NCBI GenBank assembly: GCA_035390885.1
Contig: DAOOUW010000005.1
Location: 1 to 64,000 of the forward strand
Source of the DNA: JAOAFT01 sp035390885
GTDB lineage: Bacteria; Bacteroidota; Ignavibacteria; UBA10030
Direction: 5' to 3'
DNA length: 64,000 bases
The number at the start of each line of letters is the position of its first letter. Positions within the stretch are counted from its first letter, which is position 1. The notes beneath the pieces were generated by a model. The model searched no databases. It had not been told where the DNA came from and saw nothing but the letters and a program-made list of their open reading frames with translations. Shown piece after piece: positions 1-8,061 of the stretch. Both the position numbers and the translations under genes were made by a program.

Positions 1-815
1 AACGATTCTTCGATCAGTCCCATCATTGCTAATGCAGTTTTCACTGGGATTGGATTTGATTCAACAAAATTGACATTCATTAGAGGAAGCAATTTGTTAT
101 GGAGTTCTCGAGCTTTTTCCCATTTTCCGTCGAGAGCGTATCGGATAAGTTTGGAAAATTCTTTTGGCGCTTCATTAGCAACAACGGAAATGCATCCGTC
201 TCCACCAACTGCAATGAGAGGAAGCGCATACGCATCGTCGCCAGAGAGAAGCGAGAAATCCTTTGGTTTATTCCGTGCAATTTCCATGATTTGCATCATA
301 TTTCCGCATGCTTCCTTCAGCATTACAACGTTTGGAATTTCTTCTGCCATTCTGAAAATGGTTGCTGGTTCAATGTTTCCGCCAGTTCTTCCAGGAACAT
401 TGTAAACAATAATAGGAATATCAACAGCATCAGCAATTGCTGCAAAATGACGGAAGTAACCTTCCTGCGTTGGCTTGTTATAGTATGGACCAACGACAAG
501 AACTGCATCTGCGCCTATTTTTTTTGCAAGACGTGATTTTTCGATCGCTTCTGCAGTGTTATTACTTCCGGCGCCAGCGAAAATTTTTACTCTTCCTTTT
601 GTTTGTTCGATAACAATTTCAAGAATCCGTTCGTGTTCCTCTCTCGTTACTGTAGGATTTTCTCCTGTTGTTCCTAACGGAACGAGTGCATCAACTCCGC
701 CTTTAATTTGAAACTCGACAAATTTTCGCAGAGCTGATTCATCGAGTGAACCGTCTTTCGTAAACGGTGTAACGATTGCTGTGGCTGTTCCTTGAAATTT
801 TTTCCATGAAGACAT
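1..815 (-). CDS. dapA: 4-hydroxy-tetrahydrodipicolinate synthase (partial, 3' end cut by window)
   Basis: DapA condenses aspartate semialdehyde with pyruvate, the first committed step of the diaminopimelate/lysine pathway, in the cytoplasm. The reverse-strand translation starts MSSWKKFQGTATAIVTPF and contains PLGTTGENPTV, the YNVPGRTG stretch with the catalytic-triad Tyr, and VVMLKEACG with the Schiff-base Lys, all DapA hallmarks. The ATG at 815 is preceded by a GGAG ribosome site. The frame stays open to base 1, so roughly the last 20-25 codons are outside the window. It lies 19 bp downstream of dapB, as the last visible gene of the HisA-like/PfkB/lysC/dapB/dapA run. Identification is secure. 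Confidence 0.95.
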   Translation of the reverse strand, partial: MSSWKKFQGTATAIVTPFTKDGSLDESALRKFVEFQIKGGVDALVPLGTTGENPTVTREEHERILEIVIEQTKGRVKIFAGAGSNNTAEAIEKSRLAKKIGADAVLVVGPYYNKPTQEGYFRHFAAIADAVDIPIIVYNVPGRTGGNIEPATIFRMAEEIPNVVMLKEACGNMMQIMEIARNKPKDFSLLSGDDAYALPLIAVGGDGCISVVANEAPKEFSKLIRYALDGKWEKARELHNKLLPLMNVNFVESNPIPVKTALAMMGLIEES

Positions 816-834
816 AAAATTTTACTCCAAAAAA

Positions 835-1566
835 TTAGTTAAATAAATCGCGCATCATATCGTCGATTGTGTAAAGACCTTTTTTGTTACGAATCCACTC
901 TGCAGCGAGCAAAGCTCCGAGTGCAAATCCTGAACGATTTTTTGCACTATGTCGCAACTCGATGCTGTCGGCAGATGAATCGAATGTTACATGATGTTCT
1001 CCAACAACCGCTCCACACCGCGACGATGTGATATGGAGTTGATGTGGTTGAATTTTACCATGCGAAGTTTCTGTTAGTAATTCCGTTTTCCGTTGTATCG
1101 TCTGGAGAAGGATTCCTCCAATTCTCAAGGCAGTTCCACTTGGGCTATCGATTTTATCCTTATGATGAACTTCGTGAACAAAAACATCGTAATCAAAAAA
1201 TCGGTTAAAGAGCGTTCCCGCCGTTTGAAGAAGATAATAAAAAATATTTACCCCAATTGAAAAATTAGCCGCGTAAATAATTCCGAGTTCGTATTGTCGA
1301 GCAAGATTCTCTACTTCTTGCACGCGGTCGTTCCATCCTGTTGTACCAATGACAATTGGTTTATGTAGTTCAGCCCAAGGGCGGAGATCATCAATGAGCG
1401 AAGAAGCTGAGGCAAAATGAATAACAACATCCGTTGCTGCACGATCATCTTCCGAACAGGGAGGAAGTGTAATATCGATTTTTGCAGTAATCGTATTTCC
1501 GCGTTCGATTGCTAAGCGCTCGATTTCTTTTCCCATTTTCCCATATCCATGCAAGGCAAGTTTCAT
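835..1566 (-). CDS. dapB: 4-hydroxy-tetrahydrodipicolinate reductase
   Basis: DapB reduces the DapA product with NAD(P)H in lysine and peptidoglycan-precursor synthesis. The 243-residue protein starts MKLALHGYGKMGKEIE, a Rossmann GxGxMG nucleotide site. It contains IGTTGW near residue 95, the NFSIGVNIFYYLL segment, and EVHHKDKIDSPSGTALRIG with the catalytic His and Lys. It is slightly shorter than the E. coli enzyme (273 residues), as in many Bacteroidota. Its start overlaps the lysC stop by 4 bp, which implies translational coupling. Identification is firm. Confidence 0.95.
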   Translation of the reverse strand: MKLALHGYGKMGKEIERLAIERGNTITAKIDITLPPCSEDDRAATDVVIHFASASSLIDDLRPWAELHKPIVIGTTGWNDRVQEVENLARQYELGIIYAANFSIGVNIFYYLLQTAGTLFNRFFDYDVFVHEVHHKDKIDSPSGTALRIGGILLQTIQRKTELLTETSHGKIQPHQLHITSSRCGAVVGEHHVTFDSSADSIELRHSAKNRSGFALGALLAAEWIRNKKGLYTIDDMMRDLFN

Positions 1567-2951
1567 AACGCTGATTTCTCCTTCTCTTCTAAAATTTGTT
1601 TCTCGAAGAATTCTGAGTGAAGTCGTTTCACCGCTTCTTCGACGTCAACTTCATTCACAACGAGACTCATATTGATTTCTGAAGCGCCTTGTGAAATCAT
1701 CATCACGTTAATATCGCCAAGCGCATTGAAGACTCGGCGAGCAATCCCACTAATCGATCGAATTCTTTCTCCTATAACACAAACGATGGCTTTATCGGTA
1801 AAAACATTTACTTCAGCTGTCTGTTCAAGCTCTACAACAATTTGCTCAAGATGCGTTGGATTATCAATAGTGAGCGAAACGGCAACTTCAGAAGTGCTTA
1901 CGAGATCGACTGGAGTTTTATATTTATTGAAAATCGAAAAGATCATTTCAAGGAATCCATAAGCCATCAGCATTCGGCTTGATATAATGTTGATGACGAT
2001 AATTCCTTTTTTCGATGCAATCGATTTTACGGACAAATTACTTGTTGGCGGTTGTGCAATGATACGCGTTCCGGTATTTTCTGGATGCTTTGAGTTGAGA
2101 ACGATGACAGGTATATTTTTTTCGATTGCTGGTAGAATGGTGCTTGGATGAAGCACTTTTGCGCCAAAGTAAGCAAGCTCCGATGCTTCATTGAATGAAA
2201 TTGTATCGAGCTTTTGTGCATTAGGAACAATGCGAGGATCGGCAGTAAGCACTCCATCGACATCCGTCCAAATCTGAATTTCTTTTGCACCGAGGGAGGC
2301 GCCAATAATCGATGCGGTGTAATCTGAACCGCCGCGGCCGAGTGTTGTTGTAATTCCCTTCGATGTTGTACCAATAAATCCTTGCGTCAATGGAATTTTT
2401 CCTGATTGAAGGAGAGGTGGAAAAATTTCTATAACTTTTTCATGTACAATATCGAATAAAGGCATTGCAGCGGTAAAGTTGTCGTTTGTAATCATAAAGG
2501 TGCGCGCATCGACAAGCTCGACCGGAAGTCCGCGTTGTTCCATCGCTTCTGCGAGGATGAGCGTCGAGAGTCGTTCGCCAATCGATGCAATAGCGTCGAG
2601 TGAACGATTCGTAAGTTCACCAAGGAGCGCAATTCCATGGCAAATATTCTTGAGCTCCTCGAACCTGCGTTTGAAACTGAGAATGAGCTGTTGGATCGTA
2701 GGTCGGTCGTCAATGAGATTTTCCGCTATGGCGATGTGTCGCTCGAGGAGTTGATTGAGCCGAGCGTGCGCTTCGTCGAGCTGTCCTTCTAAAGACATTG
2801 AGGCAGCTTTCAGGAATGTTGTTGTGGCGCCTGAAATTGCTGAAAGCACAACGATTGGTTGTTGTGGCTGTGCCTTTTGAATAATGGATATAACATTATT
2901 CATTGCTTTTGCATCTTCGACAGACGTGCCGCCAAATTTCATCACAATCAT
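1563..2951 (-). CDS. lysC: aspartate kinase (monofunctional, with ACT domains)
   Basis: LysC phosphorylates aspartate, the entry step to lysine, threonine and methionine. The 462-residue protein starts MIVMKFGGTSV (KFGGTS kinase motif). It carries GRGGSDYTAS near residue 215, WTDVDGVLTADPR near residue 238 and FGAKVLHP near residue 268. Two ACT-type segments follow: IIVINIISSRM near 325 and VCVIGERIRSISGIARR near 400, the usual allosteric region for lysine feedback. There is no homoserine dehydrogenase fusion. The gene starts 1 bp after the PfkB stop and overlaps dapB by 4 bp, so it is an internal operon gene. Its feedback specificity cannot be read from the sequence. Confidence 0.95.
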   Translation of the reverse strand: MIVMKFGGTSVEDAKAMNNVISIIQKAQPQQPIVVLSAISGATTTFLKAASMSLEGQLDEAHARLNQLLERHIAIAENLIDDRPTIQQLILSFKRRFEELKNICHGIALLGELTNRSLDAIASIGERLSTLILAEAMEQRGLPVELVDARTFMITNDNFTAAMPLFDIVHEKVIEIFPPLLQSGKIPLTQGFIGTTSKGITTTLGRGGSDYTASIIGASLGAKEIQIWTDVDGVLTADPRIVPNAQKLDTISFNEASELAYFGAKVLHPSTILPAIEKNIPVIVLNSKHPENTGTRIIAQPPTSNLSVKSIASKKGIIVINIISSRMLMAYGFLEMIFSIFNKYKTPVDLVSTSEVAVSLTIDNPTHLEQIVVELEQTAEVNVFTDKAIVCVIGERIRSISGIARRVFNALGDINVMMISQGASEINMSLVVNEVDVEEAVKRLHSEFFEKQILEEKEKSAL

Positions 2952-2952
2952 A

Positions 2953-3903
2953 TTATTCTACTTTCATATCGTGTTTAAGTGTACGAATCTTGTCGCGTAA
3001 CGAATCGAATTTTTCTGCCGTTCCAATGGTTGTATTAAGAGAAGCGACGGCGTTTGCAAATTCCGCTGCGACGAAAGAATCTTTGGTTTTTAAATATGCA
3101 AAAAGATAAGCAGCTCCAAAAACATCGCCGCAACCGGTCGGATCAACGAAAGAACCATTCGTTGGTATGCCGGGAATATCTCGTCGGGATAATTTTTTGT
3201 GAATATCCTGTACAATGACGCTGACGCCTCTTTCTCCTCGAGTAATGAGCAATGTATTGACCATCAACGGCATAAGTTGATTCGTGAAAGTAACTTCGTC
3301 AAATCGTTCGGAAGTGATTCCTGCAGCTTCTTCTTCGCTCATTTGGATAGAATGGAGCATAAAGCACCATCTCCGCCAATCGGTGAGCGGGCGTCGAAAT
3401 CGGTTGTGGTTCTGGTCGATTCCTAAAGTCAAAGCATGAAAATCGAAGTGAATAGGAATTCGGTCGTCGCGTGTTTCAATCCGAATAGCATCGAGCGTTT
3501 CTAAAGTTATATCGAATCCAGAAACCATGTTAATGAGAATGCCATCGCACGAAAGGAACGATTTGATGCGCTGAAATGGAATAGAAGCGGCAATATCTCG
3601 TGAACATTCAGTACGTGTTTGTTTGTCTGATTGGTATATCAAGTGAACTGTATTTGTGAGACCTTTGAATTTAAAAATTCCACTTGTGTCAACATTCTTA
3701 TATTGTTTCAAGTTGGATATCAGCTTTTCGTAATCGCCATTTCCAACGCCGAACACTGGTTGAAGAGTATCTCGTTCGCTCATTAAATTTGCCAGCGCAG
3801 CAATGGTATAGTAAATTCCGCCAAATCGTTCCTCTGTATTCTCTGACTTTCCATCAGAGTGAATAACATCTTTACAAATGTGCCCAATCACGGTTATTGT
3901 CAT
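2953..3903 (-). CDS. PfkB-family carbohydrate/nucleoside kinase
   Basis: The 316-residue protein is a ribokinase-fold sugar or nucleoside kinase of unknown substrate. The C-terminal PfkB signature reads DPTGCGDVFGAAYL, with a Cys in place of the usual Ala of GAGD and the catalytic Asp kept. It begins MTITVIGHICKDVIH and has an FGGIYYTIAALA segment matching the N-terminal GGxxxN/A region. I place the start at 3903 rather than at an upstream in-frame ATG inside the preceding gene; that leaves 2 bp between the genes. Its position between a HisA-like gene and lysC does not reveal the substrate. Confidence 0.8.
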   Translation of the reverse strand: MTITVIGHICKDVIHSDGKSENTEERFGGIYYTIAALANLMSERDTLQPVFGVGNGDYEKLISNLKQYKNVDTSGIFKFKGLTNTVHLIYQSDKQTRTECSRDIAASIPFQRIKSFLSCDGILINMVSGFDITLETLDAIRIETRDDRIPIHFDFHALTLGIDQNHNRFRRPLTDWRRWCFMLHSIQMSEEEAAGITSERFDEVTFTNQLMPLMVNTLLITRGERGVSVIVQDIHKKLSRRDIPGIPTNGSFVDPTGCGDVFGAAYLFAYLKTKDSFVAAEFANAVASLNTTIGTAEKFDSLRDKIRTLKHDMKVE

Positions 3904-3905
3904 AG

Positions 3906-4670
3906 TTACAACCTTCGTGTGGGTCCTAAATCCACTAATTGTTGTTCGTTGAGTCTCCACAGAGTTTGACAGGGGAAACAATTCTCATAGAGCGGCTTTC
4001 CTAAAATAACAGAATCAACGCCAATTTTCTCTAAGCTTTGAAGTCGTACCAAATCTTTGTAGTTCCAAACGCCGCCGCGTGCGGTTACACGAACTCCGGT
4101 TTTCAATGCGATTTCTTTTAACATCTCGTATGGCAGGGAAAGTCCAATTTCGCCTTTTTCCCGTTCACCATAAACAATGCGTGAAATTCCTATTTCTGCC
4201 ATCTGAAGAGCCAGCTCTAACGGTGAAATTTGTGTGGTTGTTGTGCCGCCTTTAATAACTACTTTTCCCGCTTCCGAGACGATGCCAACTGCAATTTTTC
4301 GTGATCCGAATTCTTTGAGAAACTCTTCGATTATTTCTGGTTTTTCGACAGCTGCTGTGTTGAGAATAATACGGTACACTCCTAAGTTAAGCACTCGCTG
4401 AATTTCTTCGTATGTGCGCAATCCTCCAGAAACTTGAATCGGAATATCGACTGCCTCGACCAATTGACGAATGATGTCGTCGTTTACAATTCTTCCTTCA
4501 GCTGCTCCATCACGATCGATAACGTGAATTGTCTTTGCGTTCTCACCTCGCCAGAGTAATGCCATATGAACCGGATCAACAGAGTATCGATGTTCTGAAC
4601 CCGGCGCGCCATGGACAATTTCGATACATCGACTTTTACTAATTTCTATCAGCGGGTAAATTAAAATCAT
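3906..4670 (-). CDS. HisA-like phosphosugar TIM-barrel protein with altered active site
   Basis: The 254-residue protein aligns by eye with HisA (ProFAR isomerase). Both phosphate-binding halves are kept: SGGLRTYEEIQRVL with NTAAVEKPE (residues 81-112) and ARGGVWNYKDL with VILGKPLYEN (residues 197-228). The catalytic positions differ. The first-strand Asp is Glu9 (LIEIS instead of AIDL), the second catalytic Asp aligns with Val131 (GIVSEAGK instead of GLDAxxGK), and the TDI/RDGT segment is YGEREKGEIG (167-176). No other histidine genes are nearby; it is the first gene of the PfkB/lysC/dapB/dapA operon. I infer a HisA paralogue with a changed or lost reaction; orthodox HisA is less likely. Confidence 0.7.
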   Translation of the reverse strand: MILIYPLIEISKSRCIEIVHGAPGSEHRYSVDPVHMALLWRGENAKTIHVIDRDGAAEGRIVNDDIIRQLVEAVDIPIQVSGGLRTYEEIQRVLNLGVYRIILNTAAVEKPEIIEEFLKEFGSRKIAVGIVSEAGKVVIKGGTTTTQISPLELALQMAEIGISRIVYGEREKGEIGLSLPYEMLKEIALKTGVRVTARGGVWNYKDLVRLQSLEKIGVDSVILGKPLYENCFPCQTLWRLNEQQLVDLGPTRRL

Positions 4671-4694
4671 ATTTTCTACAGTTTGTATTCAAAC

Positions 4695-4725
4695 ACAAAA
4701 AGCTCAACCAACGAAGTGGTGAGCT
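4695..4725 (-). terminator. intrinsic terminator-like hairpin between GH2 gene and HisA-like operon
   Basis: On the minus strand an AGCTCACCA arm (4717-4725) pairs with TGGTTGAGCT (4701-4710, one bulge) around a 6-nt loop and is followed by TTTTTGTG. It lies downstream of the GH2 stop and about 25 bp upstream of the HisA-like start. It most simply ends the GH2 transcript and insulates the lysine operon. A small GTTTG/CAAAC palindrome (4681-4694) follows. Confidence 0.6.
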
Positions 4726-4777
4726 ACTTGTGTATTCGTAAAATGCGTATTTTTTAAGAGAGATTCAAGGAAGGGTG

Positions 4778-4814
4778 GAAGAAGCGGCAGGAGCATCTCT
4801 CCCATCGCTTCTTC
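4778..4814 (-). other. stable nested hairpin just after the GH2 stop codon
   Basis: GAAGAAGCG (4778-4786) pairs perfectly with CGCTTCTTC (4806-4814), with an inner GGAG/CTCC stem. It begins 10 bp after the GH2 stop on the minus strand and has no U-tract. It may be a 3'-end RNA-stabilising hairpin acting with the terminator at 4695-4725. Confidence 0.5.
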
Positions 4815-4823
4815 GTCATCAAT

Positions 4824-7800
4824 TTATTTGTGGTTTGTATATTGAAGCATATTCAATAAGAGTCTTTGGCCAACGACATTTGCCGCATCTCTACTTTTTT
4901 CAGTTAAATCTTTAAATGCAGCTGTTTGTCCTTCTTCATCAACCGAGTGGAATGAAAGAGGTTTTGTTTTTATTGTTGCAGGAATGTCAAGTGCGCAGAG
5001 AATGATTGTGCCTCTTCCGTGTGGAATAATGCTTAGCGCAGAATACACTTCTCTCTTATGGTCAGAAACGCAACCTACGATTGTTTCACCGTTAAAAAGG
5101 CGCAAGCCGATTCTGTTTCGATCGTAGGCGGCAAAACATTGGTATTCCCAATTAAATGCGGTTGCCTGCGGAAGTCCATTGAAAAGCGGATGATAACGTA
5201 CGAAATAGTTTCCTCCGTACCACGATTTCCCTAATTGTCGTGAACCACGATAATCCAATACTTCTTTTTGAGCAAGATAATCAGCCCATTGTTCAACAGC
5301 GTTAACAACGATCAGAGTATTTCCGTTGTTGACCCATTCTAAAATATCTGTAACAAGCGCTTTGTCTGGAGGCGGCTGGAATGCTCCCACAAGAAGCCAG
5401 CTTCCTTCTGGAGTTCCATTGCGAAAATCCTGAAAGTTTTTTATGCCGACTGTTTTAAGGAATGATTGCAAAGCTTGTGTCGTATCCGCCACCATTCCAT
5501 CCGCAACAGAAATGGATGGAAGAGTTGTTGCAAATACCTGGTCTGAACCTTCCGTAATGATTTTTCCATTTAATTTTAACTCTGCTTGTACGGTCGTATA
5601 TCCATCATTACGAATTGGAATGAGGAGATCGCTCTTCAAAAGTTCCCCATACGTTACTCCGCCAGTTACCAATACAGATGATGATGGAAAATGACGAATT
5701 CCTGACGAGTCGGTAACTGTAATATCGAGCGTGTAAGCGCCATAGAGATCGACTTCATTAACGATAAAAAAGTCTGCTACAATTGTATCGCCAACAGAAG
5801 TAACTTTTCGAGGAATTTTTACAGCAATGTACAGAGGCTGCAAGTATTTTGAGATAAGTTCCGGATTGGCTGCTTTGATGTTGCGATAGTCATCGACAAT
5901 GCCGGAATGATTTTCCAGGATCATACTTTCCCAACCGTTGATAGCGTAACCATCGGCAACATTATTGATCCGAATATTTTCAATAGCTCTTCCCTGATAG
6001 TAATATGAAACATTTCCCATCGAAGTAGTTAACGCATCGACATCTTTGAAAGCAGAAGTGAAATTATTGTTGTGTAGAAAATCATTGTAGGCTTTGTACC
6101 ACTCAAGATAAGTAGAGGTTTCCCATCCACGCTTTGTACCTGTTTTTTGAATTTCATTATAGATCAATTGTAAACGTGGCGGTGTGCCAATAGCGCCTTC
6201 TTCTCCCCAATAAATGATTTCATCCTTTTTATCTGTGTATCGGATGTAATTGGTTGGATTAGTGTAGACGCCGTTATGATAAACTCCGGGTCCACCAGCA
6301 TGGTGCTGATCGAACCAGCCATAATCATAGAATGATGAATCATAGGGAAGCATATGGAGCTTAAATTGAGGATCCGGTCCCATTTTAATGTTGCCATTGC
6401 AGGAATTGTAAGTCAGAATTCGAGTCTCATCGAGGCGATGGGCGTCAGCCATATCAATACTATCCTGGAAACTCGGCAGTGAACCACGTTCGTTGTGCAT
6501 ATTATAAATAATAAGGGATGGATGATTGCGATCGCGGCGAATCATACGGAACAATTTTTCACGACGGCACGGAATATAGAAATCGTGTTGCTTTTGCTGG
6601 AGCGGAGTTCGGGGAGTAAAAAGTTCGAACGGAAATTGATAGCCGCCAGGTTCTTCGAAGTAAAGCAGTCCGAGTTCATCAGCATAATCCAGCACATTTT
6701 GTGAACCGATTGTGCGGTGGAAGTTCAACATTGTTAAGCCGAGATTTTTTGCTGTAAGTACTTGCTTCTTTGCAAGCTCATCGGATGGCATAATACCGTT
6801 GAGTGGCCAGAATCCCCATGAAATTGCTGTAAAGAGAACGGTACGTTTACCGTTAAGGTAAAATTGTTTGTCGCCGTTTACAGTGCGCACTTCGAACCAT
6901 CGAAAACCAAATCGTTGGTCATATCTATCTTTTGAATGCAGACTGTTCCATTCGGCGCGAAGCACGTAAAGATTTGGTGAATGGATATCCCAGAGCTTTG
7001 CATTTTCGACTTTCATAGTCTGATGTACTAAAGAATTTTCATTGGGTTGTAATTGCACTTTCCGCAATTCTTGGTAAACGACCTTTGACGGATTTTTCCA
7101 TTCAACAACCGAAAGAGTAAGAGTTCCGCTTTCCTCCTGAGAAGATAAATTTGATAAAGAGACTTCAACATCAATTTCATTCGGGGTAGGTTTGTTCTTA
7201 ATGAAGATGTCTTCGATATACGTTGGGTCAGTCGCAACAAGTTTCACCTTTCCTGTAATTCCACCGAAGCCGTGGCTTGGAATTGTTCTGTAATCTCCCC
7301 ACATAAAATTCTTGGAATCGCGCCAATCGAAATTTCCATTAGGATCAGTAATGCGCACGGCAATGTCATTCAGTTGACCCAAATTTACTGCTTTTGAAAT
7401 ATCTACATCGAATGGCGTGCTGTTGACAATATCATAGCCGACCAATTTTTTGTTGACGAAAACTTCTGCTCGGAATCGCACACTTTCAAAATGGAGTGTT
7501 ATGCGTTTGCCTTTTAGGTTATTTGGAATCAAAACTTTTGTTGTAAACCACGAAACTCCGAGGTAATTTCCCGTTACGCCGAAAGAGCTTCCACGTTTTC
7601 CCCAAAAATATTCTTCGACTGTTGCGGGAAGTTGTGTGGTAACTGCCAGAGTTTCATTTTCCAATAACCGCCATCCTGCGCTTGGAATATTGACCGGTAT
7701 CGAGGCGATGTTAATAGGAGGGAGATAAAGCGAATCATCCTGCCACTGTGCGTTTTCATCGATAAAGATTTTCCACTTTTGATTCGATAAATCTTGCTCG

Positions 7801-7895
7801 AATCTGTTGATAACTTGAGCGTTGGCATTCGACGATAGGAGCAACAGCGTTAGAAGCAGGGAATAACGAAATGATGCAAAAATTTTTTGTACCAT
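4824..7895 (-). CDS. secreted glycoside hydrolase family 2 (beta-galactosidase/glucuronidase type)
   Basis: The 1023-residue protein has a cleavable signal peptide (basic start, LLLTLLLLSSNANAQ). A GH2 sugar-binding jelly roll follows at about 60-220, then an Ig-like domain and a TIM barrel from about 345. RDRNHPSLIIYNMHNERGS carries the acid/base Glu near residue 467 in the NE motif, and the YWGEEGAIG Glu near 564 is a candidate nucleophile. The C-terminal half (about 690-1020) is beta-rich and includes a GATase-like segment (WLLVGAFQPPPDKAL). There is no T9SS tail, so it probably works in the periplasm. The specificity cannot be fixed, but a galacto- or glucurono-configured plant glycan is plausible given the pectate lyase and gal genes in the window. 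It is transcribed alone. Confidence 0.85.
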   Translation of the reverse strand: MVQKIFASFRYSLLLTLLLLSSNANAQVINRFEQDLSNQKWKIFIDENAQWQDDSLYLPPINIASIPVNIPSAGWRLLENETLAVTTQLPATVEEYFWGKRGSSFGVTGNYLGVSWFTTKVLIPNNLKGKRITLHFESVRFRAEVFVNKKLVGYDIVNSTPFDVDISKAVNLGQLNDIAVRITDPNGNFDWRDSKNFMWGDYRTIPSHGFGGITGKVKLVATDPTYIEDIFIKNKPTPNEIDVEVSLSNLSSQEESGTLTLSVVEWKNPSKVVYQELRKVQLQPNENSLVHQTMKVENAKLWDIHSPNLYVLRAEWNSLHSKDRYDQRFGFRWFEVRTVNGDKQFYLNGKRTVLFTAISWGFWPLNGIMPSDELAKKQVLTAKNLGLTMLNFHRTIGSQNVLDYADELGLLYFEEPGGYQFPFELFTPRTPLQQKQHDFYIPCRREKLFRMIRRDRNHPSLIIYNMHNERGSLPSFQDSIDMADAHRLDETRILTYNSCNGNIKMGPDPQFKLHMLPYDSSFYDYGWFDQHHAGGPGVYHNGVYTNPTNYIRYTDKKDEIIYWGEEGAIGTPPRLQLIYNEIQKTGTKRGWETSTYLEWYKAYNDFLHNNNFTSAFKDVDALTTSMGNVSYYYQGRAIENIRINNVADGYAINGWESMILENHSGIVDDYRNIKAANPELISKYLQPLYIAVKIPRKVTSVGDTIVADFFIVNEVDLYGAYTLDITVTDSSGIRHFPSSSVLVTGGVTYGELLKSDLLIPIRNDGYTTVQAELKLNGKIITEGSDQVFATTLPSISVADGMVADTTQALQSFLKTVGIKNFQDFRNGTPEGSWLLVGAFQPPPDKALVTDILEWVNNGNTLIVVNAVEQWADYLAQKEVLDYRGSRQLGKSWYGGNYFVRYHPLFNGLPQATAFNWEYQCFAAYDRNRIGLRLFNGETIVGCVSDHKREVYSALSIIPHGRGTIILCALDIPATIKTKPLSFHSVDEEGQTAAFKDLTEKSRDAANVVGQRLLLNMLQYTNHK

Positions 7896-8061
7896 ATCAA
7901 TTCTATCCTTTCAAATAGTTAGATGAATAAATAGCATTCACAAGGAGATGAATGAACGAACTTTTATCGGTTTATTTGTACGCGCTTTCTATGGTGTATT
8001 TAACACACTTTTAATGAAAATCCAAGCGATAGAAGGAATCTTATAATCGAGGAAGAACATC

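Noticed and set aside
4778..4814. Hairpin after the GH2 gene as the intrinsic terminator
   Set aside because: No U-tract follows on the minus strand; the hairpin at 4695-4725 does have one and is the better terminator.
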